A DNA stretch of 64,000 bases from JANWVO01 sp037446555 (GCA_037446555.1 JBBIIK010000010.1:24011-88010); one strand, 5' to 3'. Counted from the first letter of the stretch, positions 7,371-16,133 are shown. The notes: a model not told the origin generated them from the sequence alone. Translations and numbers: made by a program.

Positions 7371-8477
7371 GTGAGTTCGACAAAAGATGCGCCACTGGCG
7401 GCTTGCGGCGAAGAAGTCTTGCGCGCCGGACGCTGGTTTCTGCGCAGCGGAATTCAGGAGTCCCATGGCGGCGTGGCCCGCTACCGCTTCATCGCGGAGC
7501 GCCGAAACGCGGGCATATCCACGGAGATCACCGGCTACACGGTTTCCGCGCTGCTGGAGCTACACGAGCGGACGGGCACGCAGGAGTATCTCGAAGGAGC
7601 GCGGCGCGCGGGAGAGTTCTTGTGCCGCGCGTGGGACGAGGAAGCCCATGCAATGCCGTTCGAGTGGAGCGTCAACGGCGGCTCGCAGCGCCTCAGCTAC
7701 TTCTTTGACAACGGCATCATCGCCCGCGGGCTGCTCCGGCTGTGGCGCGCCACGGGCGAGCCGCGGTACCGCGTGGTGGCGGAGCGCTGCGCGGAAACGA
7801 TGGAGCGGGATTTCGTAAACTCGCAAGACATCCATCCGATTCTCGCGCTGCCTTCGAAGGAGCCTTTCCCGCGCGACGGGCGGTGGTCGAAGTCCAGCGG
7901 ATGTTATCAGTTGAAGTCGGCGCTGGCATGGCTGGAGGTGGCCGAGGTAACCGGAGAAGGGCGGCTGGCCGCAGTGTTCGAACGGGCGTTGCAAATGGGG
8001 CTGGCCACGCACGGGCAGTTTCTGGATGCAGCGCCGGATGATCCTGGCCGCATGGACAGGCTTCATGCCTACAGCTATTTTCTGGAAGCGCTGCTGGCGC
8101 GGCCGGAGAGTCAGGCGGTTCGGGAGGCGTTGCGGCAAGGGATCGCGCGCGTTGCGTACGAACTCCGGCGGATCCGGGCAGAATTCGAGCGCTCCGACGT
8201 CAACGCGCAGCTGCTTCGCGTGCGGCTGTGGGCAGAGGCGATGGGGCTGGTTCCTCTGGACGAACGGGCCGCAGCGGAGGAGGCGGAGCGCGCCGCCGCC
8301 TATCAGATGATCTCGTCAGATCCGGCCACCGATGGAGGCTTCAATTTCGGTTCGCGCGGCGGCAGCCTTTCCAGCTACGCCAATCCGGTGTCCACGGCGT
8401 TCTGCCTGCAAGCGCTGGCGATGTGGGAGGAGCGGCGCAACGGCGGTCTGAGGACTCCCTGGCACAGGCTGATCTGA
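7371..8477 (+). CDS. Six-hairpin (alpha/alpha) barrel protein of unknown function
   Basis: A 368-aa soluble protein made of repeated helical pairs, for example GYTVSALLELHERTGTQEYLEGA and FDNGIIARGLLRLWRATGEPRY. The pattern resembles six-hairpin glycosidase or terpene-cyclase-like barrels, which often act on glycans. No catalytic residues can be assigned. A GTG start at 7371 is the best choice; the GGGGTGAG just upstream could act as ribosome binding site. Its stop is one base from the TTG start of the GT2-GT4 glycosyltransferase, so the pair is co-transcribed and probably works on the same polysaccharide or glycolipid. The pairing is a sequence observation; the shared substrate is inference. 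Confidence 0.6.
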   Translation: MSSTKDAPLAACGEEVLRAGRWFLRSGIQESHGGVARYRFIAERRNAGISTEITGYTVSALLELHERTGTQEYLEGARRAGEFLCRAWDEEAHAMPFEWSVNGGSQRLSYFFDNGIIARGLLRLWRATGEPRYRVVAERCAETMERDFVNSQDIHPILALPSKEPFPRDGRWSKSSGCYQLKSALAWLEVAEVTGEGRLAAVFERALQMGLATHGQFLDAAPDDPGRMDRLHAYSYFLEALLARPESQAVREALRQGIARVAYELRRIRAEFERSDVNAQLLRVRLWAEAMGLVPLDERAAAEEAERAAAYQMISSDPATDGGFNFGSRGGSLSSYANPVSTAFCLQALAMWEERRNGGLRTPWHRLI

Positions 8478-8478
8478 G

Positions 8479-11247
8479 TTGGCTGCACCGCGCCTTGTCC
8501 TGCTCGCATTCGCCTCGACCTGGGAGGACCGGACCGGGCAGTTTCTGGAACGGCTGAAAGACGTGATGCCGGGCGCGGAGCTGGTGCTGGTGGCCGAGTT
8601 TCCGCCGCCGCGCTCCTGCCCGCAGGCGCGATGGATTCCGTGGTTTCCCCGCCGCACGCTGCGGCAGAATCTGGCGCGGATCAGCGACGAACTGAGCGGC
8701 TGCCGGGTGGCGTGGACGGCGCTGGTGCTGGACCGCCTGCTGCCCTACTGGGCGATGCGCGCCGCGGCGCTGTGGATCTCGCGCGGCAGGCTGCTGGTGT
8801 TCAACGAGAACCTCCACCACTTCGCCATGCGCCCCGGCGATGCGCCGCAGGGGCTCCGGTTCGTGCGGTGGCGGTTGCGCGAGTTCGTGGAGCGGCAGAC
8901 ACACCCAGGCGGCTGGCTGTACACGCAGCTCTGGCGGCTGCGGCATCCGCGGGCGTACCTGAGGCCGCTGTTCGCGATGCTGGCGCGGGCGGCGGGCTGG
9001 CACGCGGGGGTTTGGAAGCGGCTGCACGCAGGAGCGGCTGCGGAACCGGCGGCAGAGGAGCTGCCCGCGGGGACGAGCGTCGTGATTCCCTCCCGCGACG
9101 GGCGGACGTTGCTCGAGGCGTTGCTGCCGCGAGTCGAAGAAGAGCTCAGCGGCAGTGCGGGCGAGATCATCGTCGTCGACAACGGCAGCACGGACGGGAC
9201 TGCGGGCCGGCTGGCGGCTCGCCATCCGGAAGTGATCGTGGAGACGAGCCGGGAGCCGTTGAGCTTCGCCGCCGCCGTCAACCGGGGGATTGCGCGGGCG
9301 CGGTACCGGCGGGTACTGCTGCTGAACAACGACATGGCGCCGGGGCCGGGCTTTCTGGCTGCGCTGCATGCGGCGTTCGATGCCGTGCCGGATCTGTTCT
9401 GCGCCACGGCGCAGATCTTCTTCCCGGAAGGCAAGCGGCGCGAGGAGACGGGCAAGGCCGTATGGAGGCAGAAGCGCGCGCGGGACGAGTTCCCGGTGCA
9501 TTGCATCGACGCGGCGGAGGGGGAGGACCTGACGCCGGTGCTGTATGGAAGCGGAGGCTGTTCGCTGTACGACACAGCGAAGCTGCGCGCGCTGGGGGGG
9601 ATGGACGAGGAGTTGCAGCCGGCGTATGTGGAGGATCTCGATCTCGGCTTTCGAGCCTGGCGCCTCGGATGGCCGAGCGTGTTTGTGGCCGGGGCGCGGG
9701 CGGTTCACCACCACCGCGCCACGACGTCGCGGTTTTTCCGGCCGGAAGAGTTGCAAACGTGGGTCGAGATCAACTACCTGCGGTTTCTGCTTCGCGGGGT
9801 GGGCGATCCGCGCCTCTTTGGGCGGTTGTGGCGCGAGGCAGTGGACCGGCTGAACTGGCATGCGGCGCAGGAGCCGAAGCGGCCGTGGGCGATGTTTGCT
9901 CTGCGCGCGGGCTGCCGCGCGTATCGATATCTGCGGGCGCTGCCGCCGGCGCGAATGGAGGAGACAGAGATTCTGGCAGCGGGTTCGGGAGCGATTGCAG
10001 TGTTTCCTGGCAGGGCGAGAGACGGCCGGAAGCCTCTGGTGCTGGTGTTGAGCGCGTACGCGCCTTGGCCGCTTTCACACGGCGGCGCGGTGCGCGTGTA
10101 CAACCTGATGCGGCGGGCGGCGGCGGAGTTCGATCAGGTGCTGATCGCGTTCTGCCCGAAGCACGAGCCGCCGGCGGCGGAGCTGCTGGAGATCTGCCAT
10201 GAAGTGATTCTGGTGGAGCGCGAGGGGACGCATCTGCGGCCGATGACGGAGAGGCCCGAAGTGGTGGAGGAGCACGATGAGACGGCCTTCCATGCAGCCC
10301 TGCGGCTGGCATTGCGCCGGCACTCGCCCGCGGTGGTGCAGATGGAGTTCACGCAGATGGGTCTGTACGCGGAGGACTGTGCGGGGCTGCCCACGGTGCT
10401 GGTGGAGCACGACATCACGCTGGATCTGTACCGGCAACTGCTCGCGAGCCGCGAAGCTTGGGAGACGCGCGAGCAGTGGAAGCGTTGGGGAAGGTTCGAG
10501 CGAGAGTTGTGGAAGCGGGTCGATTGCGTGGTGGCGATGTCTCCGCGCGACGCAGCGATGGTGGAGGGGGCGCGGCGGGTGGAGGTGCTGGACAACGGCG
10601 TGGACCTGGAGCGGTTCGCGCCACGGATCGAGACGCCGGAGCGGCGGCGGCTGCTGTTCATGGGCAGCTTCGCCCACCTACCCAACCTGCTGGGGCTGGA
10701 GGCGTTCCTGCGGGAGGCGTGGCCGAGGCTGCGTGAGGCGGGCGCAAGGCTGCATGTCATCTCCGGCGCGAATCCGGGGCATTATCTGGACCTGTACAAG
10801 GACCGGGTTCGCGTGGATCTGGACGATCCGCAGATCGAGTGGGACGCCTATGTAGCCGATCCCCGTCCGGCGTACGCGCCGGCGGAGGCGGTTGTCGCGC
10901 CGTTGCTGGCATCCGCCGGCACGAACATCAAGATCCTGGAGGCGATGGCGATGGGGAAGGCGGTGGTGTGCACGCCGGCGGCGGTCCACGGGCTGGACGT
11001 GGAGGCGGGCGTTGAGGCAATGATCGTGCCCACGGTGGCGGAAATGGCGGGCGCGGTGATGCAGCTGTTCGAGGACGAGGCGGCGAGGGCGGAGATGGAG
11101 CGGGCGGCGCGGCAGAAGGCGGAGCGGCGGTACGGGTGGGACGCGATCGCGCGGCGTCAGGCGGAGATGTACCGCTCGCTGATCCGGGCGGCTGCGAGCG
11201 GGTCTGTCAGCGGTTCCGCGGCTTCGGGCGGACGTATTCGGCCGTGA
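8479..11247 (+). CDS. Two-domain glycosyltransferase, GT2 fused to GT4
   Basis: A 922-aa protein. Residues 1-190 are an uncharacterised N-terminal region. A GT2 domain follows (about 195-500): TSVVIPSRDG, EIIVVDNGSTDGT, VLLLNNDMAPGPG (the acidic metal/UDP-binding loop) and the acceptor motif YVEDLDLGFRAWRLGW. The second half (about 520-905) is a GT4 GT-B fold with VLDNGVDLERFAP and the donor-binding segment APLLASAGTNIKILEAMAMG. Two transferases in one chain suggest sequential addition of two sugars during surface-glycan assembly. It starts with TTG one base after the upstream stop, and its last 41 bases overlap the end of queF on the other strand. Confidence 0.85.
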   Translation: MAAPRLVLLAFASTWEDRTGQFLERLKDVMPGAELVLVAEFPPPRSCPQARWIPWFPRRTLRQNLARISDELSGCRVAWTALVLDRLLPYWAMRAAALWISRGRLLVFNENLHHFAMRPGDAPQGLRFVRWRLREFVERQTHPGGWLYTQLWRLRHPRAYLRPLFAMLARAAGWHAGVWKRLHAGAAAEPAAEELPAGTSVVIPSRDGRTLLEALLPRVEEELSGSAGEIIVVDNGSTDGTAGRLAARHPEVIVETSREPLSFAAAVNRGIARARYRRVLLLNNDMAPGPGFLAALHAAFDAVPDLFCATAQIFFPEGKRREETGKAVWRQKRARDEFPVHCIDAAEGEDLTPVLYGSGGCSLYDTAKLRALGGMDEELQPAYVEDLDLGFRAWRLGWPSVFVAGARAVHHHRATTSRFFRPEELQTWVEINYLRFLLRGVGDPRLFGRLWREAVDRLNWHAAQEPKRPWAMFALRAGCRAYRYLRALPPARMEETEILAAGSGAIAVFPGRARDGRKPLVLVLSAYAPWPLSHGGAVRVYNLMRRAAAEFDQVLIAFCPKHEPPAAELLEICHEVILVEREGTHLRPMTERPEVVEEHDETAFHAALRLALRRHSPAVVQMEFTQMGLYAEDCAGLPTVLVEHDITLDLYRQLLASREAWETREQWKRWGRFERELWKRVDCVVAMSPRDAAMVEGARRVEVLDNGVDLERFAPRIETPERRRLLFMGSFAHLPNLLGLEAFLREAWPRLREAGARLHVISGANPGHYLDLYKDRVRVDLDDPQIEWDAYVADPRPAYAPAEAVVAPLLASAGTNIKILEAMAMGKAVVCTPAAVHGLDVEAGVEAMIVPTVAEMAGAVMQLFEDEAARAEMERAARQKAERRYGWDAIARRQAEMYRSLIRAAASGSVSGSAASGGRIRP

Positions 11248-11629
11248 TGGTTGTGTAGACGCCGCCGCGCGGGGTGAACTCGCCGGTGACGGTCATTTCG
11301 CGCGGGCGGCAGGCGCGCACGCAGTCGTCGAGGATGCGGTTCACGGCGTTCTCCTGGAAGATGCCGAGGTTGCGGTAGGCGAGCATGTACATCTTCAGGG
11401 ACTTCAGTTCCAGGCAAAGGCGGTCCGGCACGTAACGGATGGTGATGGCGCCGTGATCGGGCAGTCCGGTGCGGGGACAGACGCTGGTGAACTCGGGCGA
11501 AGAGATCTCGATCCAGTAATTGCGGCCTGGATACTGGTTGGGCCAGCATTCGATGCCGGGCAGAGGGGCGGAGACGCCGGAGGCGGCGTGCTCGTCGGTA
11601 TACAATTTTCGCTGTTTCTGTTTTGGCAT
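11207..11629 (-). CDS. queF: NADPH-dependent 7-cyano-7-deazaguanine reductase QueF (type I)
   Basis: A 140-aa unimodular T-fold enzyme that reduces the nitrile of preQ0 to the aminomethyl of preQ1 in queuosine biosynthesis. The catalytic cysteine is in FTSVCPRTGLPDHGAI, and the family signature E-(S/L)-K-(S/A)-(F/L)-K appears as ELKSLK. It is the last gene of a four-gene run; its ATG shares one base with the stop of the LOR/SDH gene (TGATG). The 3' end overlaps the convergent glycosyltransferase by 41 bases. No queC, queD or queE is visible here. Confidence 0.95.
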   Translation of the reverse strand: MPKQKQRKLYTDEHAASGVSAPLPGIECWPNQYPGRNYWIEISSPEFTSVCPRTGLPDHGAITIRYVPDRLCLELKSLKMYMLAYRNLGIFQENAVNRILDDCVRACRPREMTVTGEFTPRGGVYTTITAEYVRPKPRNR

Positions 11630-12882
11630 CAGGGATTCTCCCGGCGGCGGTTTTCCTGCAGGTGGCGGTCGAGCTGTTCGAGAAAGACGCCCACGTCGGT
11701 GACCACGCCCACGGCCTGCGCGGTGCCGCGGTCTCCGAGCTTGGTGACCACGGCGGGGTTGATGTCGACGCAAACGGTCTTGACCCAGCCGGGCAGCATA
11801 TTGCCGGTGGCGATGGAGTGAAGCATGGAGCCCAAGCAGAGCACGAGCCCGGCTCCGCGCAGTTCGGCGGCGTAGGCGTCCTGCGCGGCGTTCATGTCAG
11901 TGATGGTTTCCGGGAGGGGGCCGTCGTCGCGCAGGCTTCCGGCCAGAACAAATGGCACGCCGTGGGTGACGCACTCGTAGAGGACGCCCTTCTTGAGCAC
12001 GCCCTGGGCCACGGCTTCGCGCACGGAACCGGCATGGTAGATGCGGTTGATGGCGCGCATGTGATTGCGGTGGCCGTGATCGTCCTGGCGGCCGTCGGCG
12101 AGGCGCACGCCGAGCGAGGTGCCGAACAAGGCGGACTCGATGTCATGCACGCCGAGCGCGTTTCCTGCCAGCAGCGCGCTGACGTAGCCTTTCCGGATGA
12201 GGGAAGCGAGGGGCTTCGCGCCGCCGGTGTGGATCACCACCGGGCCAGCGACGACGACGACGCGCTGCCCGGAGTCAAGCACCTGCCGGACAAGCGCCGC
12301 GGTCTGGCGCACGGCGGTCTCGACCTGGCGCTCGCTCGAGATGCCGTTGGACATGAAGGCGAAGGCCAGCCGGTCGCGCTCTTTGGATTCCGGGATGACG
12401 CGGATGCCGCGCATGCCGACGACGATCTCGTCGCCGGCGCGGACGTCGCGCAGGCGGCGGGCCCAAGGGCGTCCGTCCTGCCAGACGAGGAGCGCGTCCA
12501 TGCGCTGGTTCTGCACCTCGTGCCACTGGCCGCCGCGGCGCACGAGGGTGCGGTGGTTGGTGGTGGAGTAGAAATCCTCGGGCGCGCAGCGGTCCCGTTC
12601 GACGCGGGCGAAGGCGGCGTCCTGCTCTTCGACAGGCGCGCAGCCGAGCGCGTGGAGCTGGCTGAGCATTTTCTCAAACGAGGTGCGGTCCGGGGCTTCC
12701 ACGCGCAGGCGCAGGCGGGAAGGCTCGGCGTTGGTCCTGCCGATGTGAAAATGCTCGACCTCGAACCGGCCGTGATATTCGATCACGGTGTCGAAGATCT
12801 GCTCCATGATGTGGGAGTCGATCAGGTGGCCTTCGGCCTCGACGACTTCCTGAACGGGATGGATCCGGGACTTGCGTGGCAT
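11629..12882 (-). CDS. LOR/SDH-domain protein (TIGR00300 family, archaeal-type ornithine cyclodeaminase-like)
   Basis: A 417-aa protein. The N-terminus (EAEGHLIDSHIMEQIFDTVI) is the LOR/SDH conserved domain seen in plant lysine-ketoglutarate reductase/saccharopine dehydrogenase and in the C-terminal part of cyanobacterial ArgZ/AgrE. The C-terminal half is an NAD-binding region with VVVVAGPVVIHTGGAKPL, HTG and CVDINPAVVTKL. In archaea a homologue was shown to be an ornithine cyclodeaminase making proline from ornithine, so that is the best guess. Here it lacks the arginine dihydrolase domain. It sits between a methyltransferase (2-base gap) and queF (one-base overlap). I chose the ATG at 12882 because the conserved region starts shortly after it. 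Confidence 0.75.
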   Translation of the reverse strand: MPRKSRIHPVQEVVEAEGHLIDSHIMEQIFDTVIEYHGRFEVEHFHIGRTNAEPSRLRLRVEAPDRTSFEKMLSQLHALGCAPVEEQDAAFARVERDRCAPEDFYSTTNHRTLVRRGGQWHEVQNQRMDALLVWQDGRPWARRLRDVRAGDEIVVGMRGIRVIPESKERDRLAFAFMSNGISSERQVETAVRQTAALVRQVLDSGQRVVVVAGPVVIHTGGAKPLASLIRKGYVSALLAGNALGVHDIESALFGTSLGVRLADGRQDDHGHRNHMRAINRIYHAGSVREAVAQGVLKKGVLYECVTHGVPFVLAGSLRDDGPLPETITDMNAAQDAYAAELRGAGLVLCLGSMLHSIATGNMLPGWVKTVCVDINPAVVTKLGDRGTAQAVGVVTDVGVFLEQLDRHLQENRRRENP

Positions 12883-12884
12883 GG

Positions 12885-13532
12885 CTATTTCGTGGCGGTC
12901 CAGCAGAGAAAGAGCCCATCGGGAGGAACGTCTTCCCAATAGGAGATGGGACGGCAGGAGGCGGCGCGGCAGTGGCGCCGGAGCAGAGCGAGGAGCTCCT
13001 CTTCGCGGAACCATCTCTCCCAGGGCGGGGTTTCGAGCCGCCCCCACTGGCGGGCGTTCTTGTCGATGATGACGAGCCGGGCGCCGGGCTTCAGCACGCG
13101 GCACAACCCGGCCACGGCGGATTCCACGTCGACGGCGTGTTCGAGAGATTCGGTGGCGTAGGCGGCGTCAAATGCGCTGGAAGGGAACGGCAGTTCGAGC
13201 ATGGATGCGGCCACGCGCTCGAGGGGGGCGGGGGCGCGGCGAAGCATGGCTTCGGCGAGGTCGAGCGCCACGACGGAAGCTTGCGGGAAAGCGTCTTTCA
13301 CATGCACGGCGAACCGCCCCTTGCCGCAGCCGAGGTCGAGCACGCGAGCGCCGGGCGCGAGCGGGGCGATGCCTTCGAGCACGGCGCGCACGTGGAGGAT
13401 CCGCGGATCGATGGAGGAGGGGAACTGCTCCTCGTCGGACGCGGCCTCTTCAAACGAACGCCGGATCCCGGCGGCGAGATCCGGCGTCAGAGTGGCAGAC
13501 TTTCGTCGGAAGATTCTGGCGAGAAAGCCCAT
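12885..13532 (-). CDS. Class I SAM-dependent methyltransferase
   Basis: A 215-aa protein with the SAM-binding motif I VLDLGCGKGRFAVHV, followed by VVALDLAEAML (motif II acidic residue) and LKPGARLVIIDKN (motif IV/V). The small size and fold match the Methyltransf_11 group (ubiquinone/menaquinone-methyltransferase-like), but the substrate is not predictable. A basic N-terminus (MGFLARIFRRKSA) may associate with membrane. The ATG shares one base with the PFK stop (TGATG), so it is translated from the same mRNA. Confidence 0.85.
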   Translation of the reverse strand: MGFLARIFRRKSATLTPDLAAGIRRSFEEAASDEEQFPSSIDPRILHVRAVLEGIAPLAPGARVLDLGCGKGRFAVHVKDAFPQASVVALDLAEAMLRRAPAPLERVAASMLELPFPSSAFDAAYATESLEHAVDVESAVAGLCRVLKPGARLVIIDKNARQWGRLETPPWERWFREEELLALLRRHCRAASCRPISYWEDVPPDGLFLCWTATK

Positions 13533-14713
13533 CAGAGCTTGCTGAGGAAGACGGGCAGCCCACGCTTGCCGTTGTAACTGGGGCGGTAGCGTTCGGTGTT
13601 GTACATGGTGGCGACGTCCACCTTGCGGTGGCCGAGCTTCGGATCGGGGATCTCGACGAGATCGAAGCAGCCGTTCACGATTCCCGTCATCAGCCCGCTC
13701 TTGCCTTCCTCGAGGGCGTCCATGGCCATGTTGCCGAAGGTGCAGGCGACGAGCTTGTCGACGAAGTCGGGATCGCCCGAGCGCAGGTCGTAGGTGAGGT
13801 CGCTGACGATGGTCTCTTCGCCGGTGCGAGCCTTGATTTCGACGGCCAGGTCGTCGCCCACGTTGGCCTTCTTGCGGTGGCCGTAGGCATCCGCCTCGCC
13901 GTAGTGCTTCACCTGGTAGCCCTCCCACTCGGCGCCTTCGGAAAGGATTACGAGCGAGTAGTTCGACGGGTTGTTGCGCTTGTCCTGAACGAGCAGGCCG
14001 ATCAGCTTGTCGAGGTCCACCCTGTATTCGGGGATGACGCAACGGATGTTGGTGACGTAGGCGGTATAGAGGGCGGTGAAGCCGGCGTCGCGGCCGAAGA
14101 CGCGGAAGATGCCGATGCGCTCGTGCGAGCCAACGGTGGTGCGCTGGCGCTGGATGGCGGAGTCGGCGCGGGTGATGGCAGTGGAGAAGCCGATGCAGTA
14201 TTCGGTATTGCGGACGTCATTGTCCATGGTCTTCGGGATGGCCATGATCCTGACGCCCTCGTCATGCAGCCGGCGCGCGTAGCTGAGCGTGTCGTCGCCG
14301 CCGATGGCGATGACGGTGTCGGCGCCGAGCCTCTCGAGGTTCTTGAGCACGGAGGCGGTGACGTCGTAGGTCACCAGCTTCTGCCCGTCCTTTTCGGTTT
14401 CACGCGTGGGAAAGGACATGCCCTTCAGGTGCTCGGGCAGGCTCTTCATCTTGGCGGGGTTGGTGCGGGAGGAATGCAGGAACGTACCGCCGGTGCGGTC
14501 GATGGTGCGCGTGTTGAGGGGGGTGAGCTGGAGCGTGTAGCGGGAAACGCTCGCCGGGTCATCCATGTTCAGGTGGGTGAGACCCTCCCACCCGCGGCGG
14601 ATGCCGAGCACTTCGTAGCCCATCGCGCAACCGCGATAGGTGACCTGTTTGATGACGGCATTCAATCCCGGAACGTCGCCGCCGCCGGTGAGGATCGCAA
14701 TTCGCTTGGCCAT
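13532..14713 (-). CDS. 6-phosphofructokinase, predicted pyrophosphate-dependent type
   Basis: A 393-aa enzyme of the PfkA superfamily that phosphorylates fructose 6-phosphate in glycolysis. The phosphoryl-donor loop reads AIGGDDTLS (138-143) and the catalytic loop reads IPKTMDND (159-166). In ATP-dependent enzymes these positions are GGDGS and PGTIDND. Asp at 141 blocks the ATP alpha-phosphate site, and Lys at 161 is the pyrophosphate-type residue, so PPi use (reversible) is predicted. The start has an AGGAG ribosome binding site. A TATACT -10 element and two copies of ATCAGACCAG lie in the leader. First gene of the run PFK - methyltransferase - LOR/SDH - queF. Confidence 0.9.
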   Translation of the reverse strand: MAKRIAILTGGGDVPGLNAVIKQVTYRGCAMGYEVLGIRRGWEGLTHLNMDDPASVSRYTLQLTPLNTRTIDRTGGTFLHSSRTNPAKMKSLPEHLKGMSFPTRETEKDGQKLVTYDVTASVLKNLERLGADTVIAIGGDDTLSYARRLHDEGVRIMAIPKTMDNDVRNTEYCIGFSTAITRADSAIQRQRTTVGSHERIGIFRVFGRDAGFTALYTAYVTNIRCVIPEYRVDLDKLIGLLVQDKRNNPSNYSLVILSEGAEWEGYQVKHYGEADAYGHRKKANVGDDLAVEIKARTGEETIVSDLTYDLRSGDPDFVDKLVACTFGNMAMDALEEGKSGLMTGIVNGCFDLVEIPDPKLGHRKVDVATMYNTERYRPSYNGKRGLPVFLSKL

Positions 14714-14721
14714 TCTGTCTC

Positions 14722-14776
14722 CTGGTCTGATGAAAGATGAAGGGGAACGGTCAGAATTCAGTATAACTGGTCTGAT
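14722..14776 (-). promoter_or_regulatory. PFK promoter region with paired 10-bp operator-like repeats
   Basis: Reading on the minus strand, ATCAGACCAG occurs at 14776-14767 and again at 14731-14722. The -10 hexamer TATACT (14765-14760) directly follows the first copy, and the second copy touches the Shine-Dalgarno sequence. The first copy is part of the perfect palindrome CTGATATCAG (14772-14781). The half-site resembles the TGGTCnGACCA core of FadR/GntR-type operators. Regulator unknown. Confidence 0.45.
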
Positions 14777-14777
14777 A

Positions 14778-16133
14778 TCAGCGCCGCGCCCGGCTGGCCA
14801 GCAGGGCGCGGAAGGCGGACTCGAGCACGGGTGCGGCGTCCGGGCCGGTGGAATTCACTTCCCCATACCACTGCCTGGCCGCCCCGAATGTGAACGGCGG
14901 CTTCTCATCCCACTGGCATTTCGGGAGGATGTAGCCGATCTCGTCATTGGCGAGGCCGAATAGCATCCGGTAGGGAGCTGAGAGAATTTTCTTGAGGGGC
15001 GTCTCGGCGGGCGCGGACGGGAAGTCTGCGTTCGCCTCGCAGACCGTGCCGCCGACGCTGAGCTCCGGGTACAATTCTCCCGGCACAAGGGCTGCCTCCA
15101 CCACGGGCCGGGCACCGCGGGCGAGCCGGAGATAGCCCACGGGCGCCTCCGTGCCACCGTCCTTCATGGGCTTTCGCCCGCCGAACAGGCCGAGCTGCGA
15201 AGCCATGAGAAATCCGGCGTTCGAGACCGGGAACCGCACCATGGTCTCGCGATACAGGATCGTGTCCACGCGGGCCGCCTTCGCGGGCTTCTGCGATTCG
15301 GCGACATGGCGCGCGGCGTAGCGTCCGACAATCTCCGCAAATCGAAAGCTGTCCATCGGGGCGGGCTTTCCGGTCTTGGAGGCTTCGATCTGCGCGCCCA
15401 GCGGCGACTGCATGCCGCCGAGGGCACCGTTGAGGAAGACCACCGTGCCGAAGCCGGACTGTTCGAGCGCGTCGCGCAGGAAGTGGACGTAGTCGGACGT
15501 GATCAGTGTACTACGGCTGCCGAGCGCCTCGGGGTGGTTGTTCCAGTTGACCAGCGTGGCGAGGGCGCGGCCACCGCGGGCGCGAAACACGAGGGAAAGG
15601 ATCTCGGGGTCATGGACCACCGGCGGGCGCGAGTCGTGATACATACGGGCGACGTCCGGCGGGGTCACTGCCGCCGGATAAAGAGTGGCAGGCACGAGCT
15701 TTGACAGCGCTTGTTTGGCAGCGGTGGCAGTCTCCTCCACGACGAAAGCGTTGTAGGATTCGTCGAGCCCGCTGACGGTCTGCTTTGGGCCCCACTGTCC
15801 CATGGTGTCCGGCCCTTCGTGCACGTGCGTGGCAGCGACGATGAGCTGCGCCCCGGGTACGGCGGCGCGAATGCGGGCGACGTCGTCGTGGAAGAGCCCG
15901 ATCAGGTCCACCGCGCAAAGGACGACGGGCGCGGCGCCCGCCCTCAGGGCGAGGCAACGCGCCCACAGATCGTCATGCACGCCGGTGGCGGCGCGGTTGT
16001 TGCCGAAGCCGGCGAGATAGACGGGGCGGTCGAGCCGGGGCGTGATCTTGCGCGCGGCGGCGCCGGCATGCAGTTGCGGCCAGGCGGGTGCGGCAGCCAG
16101 TGTGATCAACGCCAACAGGGCAGAGGCGCGCAT
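14778..16133 (-). CDS. Exported neutral/alkaline ceramidase-like hydrolase
   Basis: A 451-aa protein with a signal peptide (MRASALLALITLAAAPAWPQ). The body matches the N-terminal zinc domain of neutral ceramidases: HAGAAARKITPRLDRPVYLAGF at the start, the metal-binding motif ATHVHEGPDTMG, and VNWNNHPEALGSR with further metal histidines. It is shorter than classic ceramidases (about 650-750 aa) and seems to lack the C-terminal Ig-like domain, so the true substrate may be another amide or ester. It lies 64 bases upstream of PFK and 53 bases downstream of the EF-G gene; its terminal palindrome overlaps the PFK regulatory region. A CACAAT -10-like element ends six bases before the ATG. Confidence 0.75.
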   Translation of the reverse strand: MRASALLALITLAAAPAWPQLHAGAAARKITPRLDRPVYLAGFGNNRAATGVHDDLWARCLALRAGAAPVVLCAVDLIGLFHDDVARIRAAVPGAQLIVAATHVHEGPDTMGQWGPKQTVSGLDESYNAFVVEETATAAKQALSKLVPATLYPAAVTPPDVARMYHDSRPPVVHDPEILSLVFRARGGRALATLVNWNNHPEALGSRSTLITSDYVHFLRDALEQSGFGTVVFLNGALGGMQSPLGAQIEASKTGKPAPMDSFRFAEIVGRYAARHVAESQKPAKAARVDTILYRETMVRFPVSNAGFLMASQLGLFGGRKPMKDGGTEAPVGYLRLARGARPVVEAALVPGELYPELSVGGTVCEANADFPSAPAETPLKKILSAPYRMLFGLANDEIGYILPKCQWDEKPPFTFGAARQWYGEVNSTGPDAAPVLESAFRALLASRARR

